In this document: one piece after another, positions 60,899-64,000 of the stretch
How positions within the stretch are numbered: position 1 is the first letter of the stretch
Layout of the letters: the number at the start of each line of letters is the position of its first letter
Source of the DNA: JAJFUI01 sp039698035
GTDB taxonomy: Bacteria; Planctomycetota; Planctomycetia; Pirellulales; Thermoguttaceae
Assembly: GCA_039698035.1 (NCBI GenBank)
Contig: JBDKSW010000015.1
Location: 1-64,000, forward strand
Direction of reading: 5' to 3'
Length of the DNA: 64,000 nucleotides
The notes under the pieces: model-generated
The model's input: the letters and a program-made list of their open reading frames with translations, nothing else
Database searches by the model: none
Told to the model about the DNA's origin: nothing
Made by a program: the position numbers and the translations under genes

Positions 60899-62149
60899 AT
60901 GTGTGCGTCGAAGATCGTCAAGCGGGACAACGTACATGCCATCCTGGACCGGGCCTTGGGGGCCGGCAGCGGGCTGCTGCGGCTGACGCCCAACTGGGTG
61001 CCGCGAAACTTCTTGCACCCCGGCAAGCGGATCAAACTAGCGCCCACCGATTGGTATGCCTTGGGCACGCACCGCGGCGGCATCGACGAGCGGTGGTTTG
61101 CCAGCACGACGGAGGCCGCCAACGACGGCCGTGCGCCGGACGAGGGCCTGAGCTACTGCGTGTTCGAGGGCGAGCGGTTTCTGTTGCGCGACGCCGTCGA
61201 AGAGGCCGGCCCGCGGATCGTTGGCCCGGCGATTTGGGAGAAATACAAGCGGTGGCCGGTCTACTCGAAGTTCTTCGACAACATGGGCCCCATCCCGCAT
61301 CACATGCACCAGCAGGCGAAGCACGCCGCGCTGACCGGCCAGCAGGGCAAGCCCGAGTGCTACTACTTCCCGCCGCAACTGAACGCGGCCGAAAACCACT
61401 TCGACTACACGTTCATGGGCCTGGAGCCTGGCACCACGAAGGCCGAGGTGCGCCGCTGCCTCGAAAACTGGGACAAAGGCGACAACGGCATCCTCGACCT
61501 CTCGAAGGCCTATCGCCTCAAGGCGGGCACCGGCTGGATGGTCCCGGCCGGCGTCCTTCACGCGCCTGGCTCGATGTGCACCTACGAGCCGCAGTGGGGC
61601 TCCGACGTGTTCGGCATGTACCAGTCGTTGGTCGAGGGCCGCGAGGTGCCGTGGGACCTGTTGGTGAAAGACGTGCCGAAGGACAAGCACCGCGACCTCG
61701 ACTTCATCGTCGAGCAACTCGATTGGGAGAAGAACGTCGATCCGTATTTCGTCCAGCACAACTACGTCGAGCCGATCGTCGACCAGGAGAAATCCGGCCC
61801 CGGCTACACCGACCGCTGGATCGACTACGGCCGCTTCGACGGCGAGCAACTCGTCTCGGCCAAAGAACTGACCGTCATGCCTGGCGCGAAGTGCGTGCTC
61901 AAGGATCCCGGCGCCAGCGGCTGGATTACCGTCCAGGGCTGCGGACGGATGGGCAAGCTGACCATTCAGGCCCCCGTCATGATCCACTACGGCGAAGAGC
62001 CCTGGGATGAAGTCTTCATCACCCACGAAGCGGCCACCGCCGGCGTCGAGATCACCAACACGGGCGGCGAGCCGCTCGTCGGCCTCCGCTATTTCGGCCC
62101 CGCTGTGCATCAGAACATGCCGGAGATTGGGGACCATCGGAAGAAGTAG
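60899..62149 (+). CDS. Cupin protein related to class I mannose-6-phosphate isomerase
   Basis: The 416-residue protein has FFDNMGPIPHHMHQ with likely metal ligands, AYRLKAGTGWMVPAGVLHAPG in the cupin barrel, and PQWGSDVFGMYQSLV. A second cupin near the C-terminus carries VITHEAATAGVEITNTGGEPL-like strands. It probably binds zinc and isomerises or epimerises a sugar. ATG 60899 has AGAGAGG eight bases upstream, and the frame to 60836 is not needed. It is divergent from the DUF4432 gene and upstream of the TIM-barrel gene. Confidence 0.78.
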   Translation: MCASKIVKRDNVHAILDRALGAGSGLLRLTPNWVPRNFLHPGKRIKLAPTDWYALGTHRGGIDERWFASTTEAANDGRAPDEGLSYCVFEGERFLLRDAVEEAGPRIVGPAIWEKYKRWPVYSKFFDNMGPIPHHMHQQAKHAALTGQQGKPECYYFPPQLNAAENHFDYTFMGLEPGTTKAEVRRCLENWDKGDNGILDLSKAYRLKAGTGWMVPAGVLHAPGSMCTYEPQWGSDVFGMYQSLVEGREVPWDLLVKDVPKDKHRDLDFIVEQLDWEKNVDPYFVQHNYVEPIVDQEKSGPGYTDRWIDYGRFDGEQLVSAKELTVMPGAKCVLKDPGASGWITVQGCGRMGKLTIQAPVMIHYGEEPWDEVFITHEAATAGVEITNTGGEPLVGLRYFGPAVHQNMPEIGDHRKK

Positions 62150-62164
62150 TGTGGCCGGCTGTGC

Positions 62165-62274
62165 TGTTCCCCTCGCCCGCTTGCGGGAGAGGGGAGGAAG
62201 AATAGAGGACCAACAGCAATGCAAACTACCCTCACCCCCGACCCCTCTCCCGCAAGCGGGCGAGGGGAACAGCG
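62165..62274. repeat. Inverted pair of REP-like elements (31-bp arms)
   Basis: The arms 62165-62195 and 62244-62274 are exact 31-bp reverse complements with a 48-base spacer. Each arm is itself partly palindromic. The second arm extends into ACCCTCACCCCCGA, which also matches 53543-53584. The pair sits between the cupin and TIM-barrel genes. Confidence 0.8.
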
Positions 62275-63316
62275 TAACAACTATCCCAAACTTCACAACG
62301 CGGCATGGCCGGGCGTCGTCGGCAAGGGGCAAGGCGGCGAGCCGGCGATCGAGCTGGACCGGATGCTCGATCTGACCGCCGCGGCCGAGGTCGACGGCGT
62401 CCGGTTCGATGGCATCGACCTGTTCCTCTTCGCGCCGCACCTCAACATCGACGCGGACGACGGCGAACTCGGCCGGCTGGCCGACAAGGTCCGATCACGG
62501 AATCTGGACATCGGCACGGTGGTTGCGCCGGTGTGGCCGCCGACCGGCGGCGGATCGGCGATGGGCGATGCCAAAGAGCGTCGCCAGTTTCTGATCCAGG
62601 TCGAGAAGGCGTGCGGGATCGCCCAGCGGCTCCGGGAGTTGGGTGTTCGACCCAATGGGACGGTGCGGATCGACTCGGCCTGCGGTGTCGCGCAGTGGTC
62701 GGAAGATCCGAAAGGGAACCAACGGCGCATCGCCGACACGTTCCGCGAGGCGTGCAACATCGCCGAAGCCCACGGCGAGCGGCTGGCCGCCGAGGGCGAA
62801 ATCTGCTGGGGCGGCATGCACGGTTGGCGCCGAATGCTCGAGTTGCTGGAGATGGTCGATCGCCCGCAGACGCTTGGCTTCCAAGCCGACATGGCCCATA
62901 CGCTCTTGTACCTATTGGGCCATAATGCGCCGGAAGACGCCCTGCTGCCGCAAGATTTCGACTGGCGTGACCGGGAGCGGCTGGACGAAGCCTATGCTGC
63001 GCTGACCGCCGCGCTGCGGCCGTGGACAATCGATTTCCATGTGGCCCAGAACGATGCCACCGTTTACGGCTCCGGTTCGCACGACAAGACGGGCCGCCAC
63101 TGTCTGGCCGCCGACCCCAACGGTAAACTGGACATCGTCCATCACGCCGGCTTTTGGCTCCACGATCCAGACGGACGGCCGAACCAGCGCATCCGCCACC
63201 TCTGTTGGGACGGCTGCATGTTCCCCAACGCCGTGATGATGGAGCGCGGGACGTGGAACGATATCTTGCAGGCGATGATTGCCGTGCGCGACGCCCACGG
63301 ATGGCGGGAAGAATGA
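62219..63316 (+). CDS. Xylose-isomerase-like TIM-barrel sugar isomerase/epimerase
   Basis: The barrel part resembles sugar phosphate isomerase/epimerase (AP endonuclease 2 fold). EGEICWGGMHGWRRMLELL supplies the likely metal Glu, QADMAHTLLYL a His, and DFHVAQND and HHAGFWLHDPDG further metal and acid residues. The first 17 residues (QTTLTPDPSPASGRGE) are translation of the REP-like repeat. The conserved-looking part begins at YPKLHNAAWPG just after it. No other in-frame start lies between, so the repeat either supplies the start or the true start is an unusual codon. A sugar-catabolic role is inferred from the neighbours. Confidence 0.82.
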   Translation: MQTTLTPDPSPASGRGEQRNNYPKLHNAAWPGVVGKGQGGEPAIELDRMLDLTAAAEVDGVRFDGIDLFLFAPHLNIDADDGELGRLADKVRSRNLDIGTVVAPVWPPTGGGSAMGDAKERRQFLIQVEKACGIAQRLRELGVRPNGTVRIDSACGVAQWSEDPKGNQRRIADTFREACNIAEAHGERLAAEGEICWGGMHGWRRMLELLEMVDRPQTLGFQADMAHTLLYLLGHNAPEDALLPQDFDWRDRERLDEAYAALTAALRPWTIDFHVAQNDATVYGSGSHDKTGRHCLAADPNGKLDIVHHAGFWLHDPDGRPNQRIRHLCWDGCMFPNAVMMERGTWNDILQAMIAVRDAHGWREE

Positions 63317-63467
63317 GAAATGTCCAACGCTCAATTTCCGCAAGACGGCAGTGAAAGAAACAGAACAATGATCAAGGCGCAATGTTCAAAGTTCGATGGC
63401 CTTGGTCATTGAGCCTTGAGCATCGAGCCTTGGCCGCTGAATATTTTTCCCGAAAGGATTTCCAACC

Positions 63468-64000
63468 GTGGCAAAGCGACTCAACATCGGCATCATCGGT
63501 TGCGGCTTCATGGGCCGGACGCATTCCAACGCCTACGGCCAGGTGAACCATTTTTTCCTGCGCGAACACCAACCCGTGCTCAAGGCGTGCTGTGCGCGGC
63601 CGGAGGAGAAGGACAAACTGGAAAGCTTCGCTCGCGCTTGGGGCTACGAATCGATGGAGCTCGATTGGAAAAGGCTCATTGCGAGAGAGGACATTGACCT
63701 GGTGGACGTGTGCGTGCCCAATGCGCTGCATCACGACATCGTGATCGCCGCCGCGCAAGTCGGCAAGATGGTCGTTTGCGAAAAGCCGCTGGCCATGAAT
63801 GCCCAAGAGGCGGAAGAGATGGTGGCCGCCGTCGAGAAGGCTGGCGTCGCCAACATGGTCTCGTTCAACTATCGCCGCGTGCCCGCCATCTCGTTGGCCA
63901 AACAGATTGTTGACGAGAAGCGAATCGGCCGGCCGTTTCACTATCGCGCCATGTACAATCAGGACTACACGATTTCCGCCGATGTCCCGCAGGGCGGCAT
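63468..64000 (+). CDS. Gfo/Idh/MocA oxidoreductase (3' end outside window)
   Basis: The 177 visible residues start with GTG, preceded by AAAGGAT nine bases upstream. NIGIIGCGFMGRTHSNAY binds NAD(P), and VVCEKPLAMNAQEAEEM has the family EKP Lys. The gene continues past the window end. It is the last member of the sugar module here and lies on the same strand as the TIM-barrel gene. Confidence 0.88.
   Translation, partial: MAKRLNIGIIGCGFMGRTHSNAYGQVNHFFLREHQPVLKACCARPEEKDKLESFARAWGYESMELDWKRLIAREDIDLVDVCVPNALHHDIVIAAAQVGKMVVCEKPLAMNAQEAEEMVAAVEKAGVANMVSFNYRRVPAISLAKQIVDEKRIGRPFHYRAMYNQDYTISADVPQGG

Overview
The window reads as the chromosome of a high-GC planctomycete, most like the order Pirellulales. 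This is inferred from gene content and style, not from a marker gene. The supporting traits are a prepilin-like protein beside housekeeping genes, an outer-membrane TonB receptor, LPS-type glycosyltransferase and P-II genes, a large GH78 rhamnosidase, several Gfo/Idh/MocA dehydrogenases and loosely packed short operons. Most of the 64 kb is coding. I find one tRNA (Lys) and no rRNA, CRISPR array, prophage or insertion sequence.

Left part (1-26 kb). The window opens inside a secreted protein with a transglutaminase-like end, then tRNA-Lys, valS, a flavin reductase-like gene and ftsK with a very acidic tail. A four-gene minus-strand sensory cluster follows (8.8-16.3 kb): TonB-dependent receptor, Tat-exported YfiR-like protein, hybrid histidine kinase with receiver and HPt, and an HD-GYP response regulator. 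Next come fmt, a prepilin-like gene with a clear promoter, a UvrD-type helicase, a PhoB/PhoR pair, three small exported proteins sharing motifs, and an AraC regulator.

Middle (26-51 kb). The AraC gene is divergent from a rhamnose block: rhaA, rhaT (with an unusual internal insertion) and a secreted GH78 alpha-L-rhamnosidase. rhaB lies apart at 49.7 kb beside an oxidoreductase. Between them a minus-strand run encodes HydE, HydG, aspartate ammonia-lyase and HydF, the [FeFe]-hydrogenase H-cluster maturation set. Directly downstream are a cysteine synthase fused to a CysRS-like domain that has lost its HIGH and KMSKS motifs, and a divergent P-II protein. No hydrogenase structural gene is in the window. 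A LarA-like gene, two methyltransferases, YgiQ, a GT9 glycosyltransferase, mutY and homoserine dehydrogenase fill the remainder.

Right part (51-64 kb). A six-gene TetR-HlyD-ATPase-ATPase-permease-permease exporter operon resembles E. coli CecR/YbhGFSR. It has a recognisable promoter with an overlapping palindrome. An MgtE-like transporter follows, then a sugar module: DUF4432 epimerase-like protein, phosphomannose-isomerase-like cupin, xylose-isomerase-like TIM barrel and a Gfo/Idh/MocA dehydrogenase cut by the window end.

The strongest candidates for something new are (1) the Hyd maturation run followed by a cysteine synthase::degenerate CysRS fusion and P-II, (2) the TonB receptor/YfiR/kinase/HD-GYP cluster, and (3) dispersed intergenic repeats, one of which appears to supply the N-terminus of a gene.
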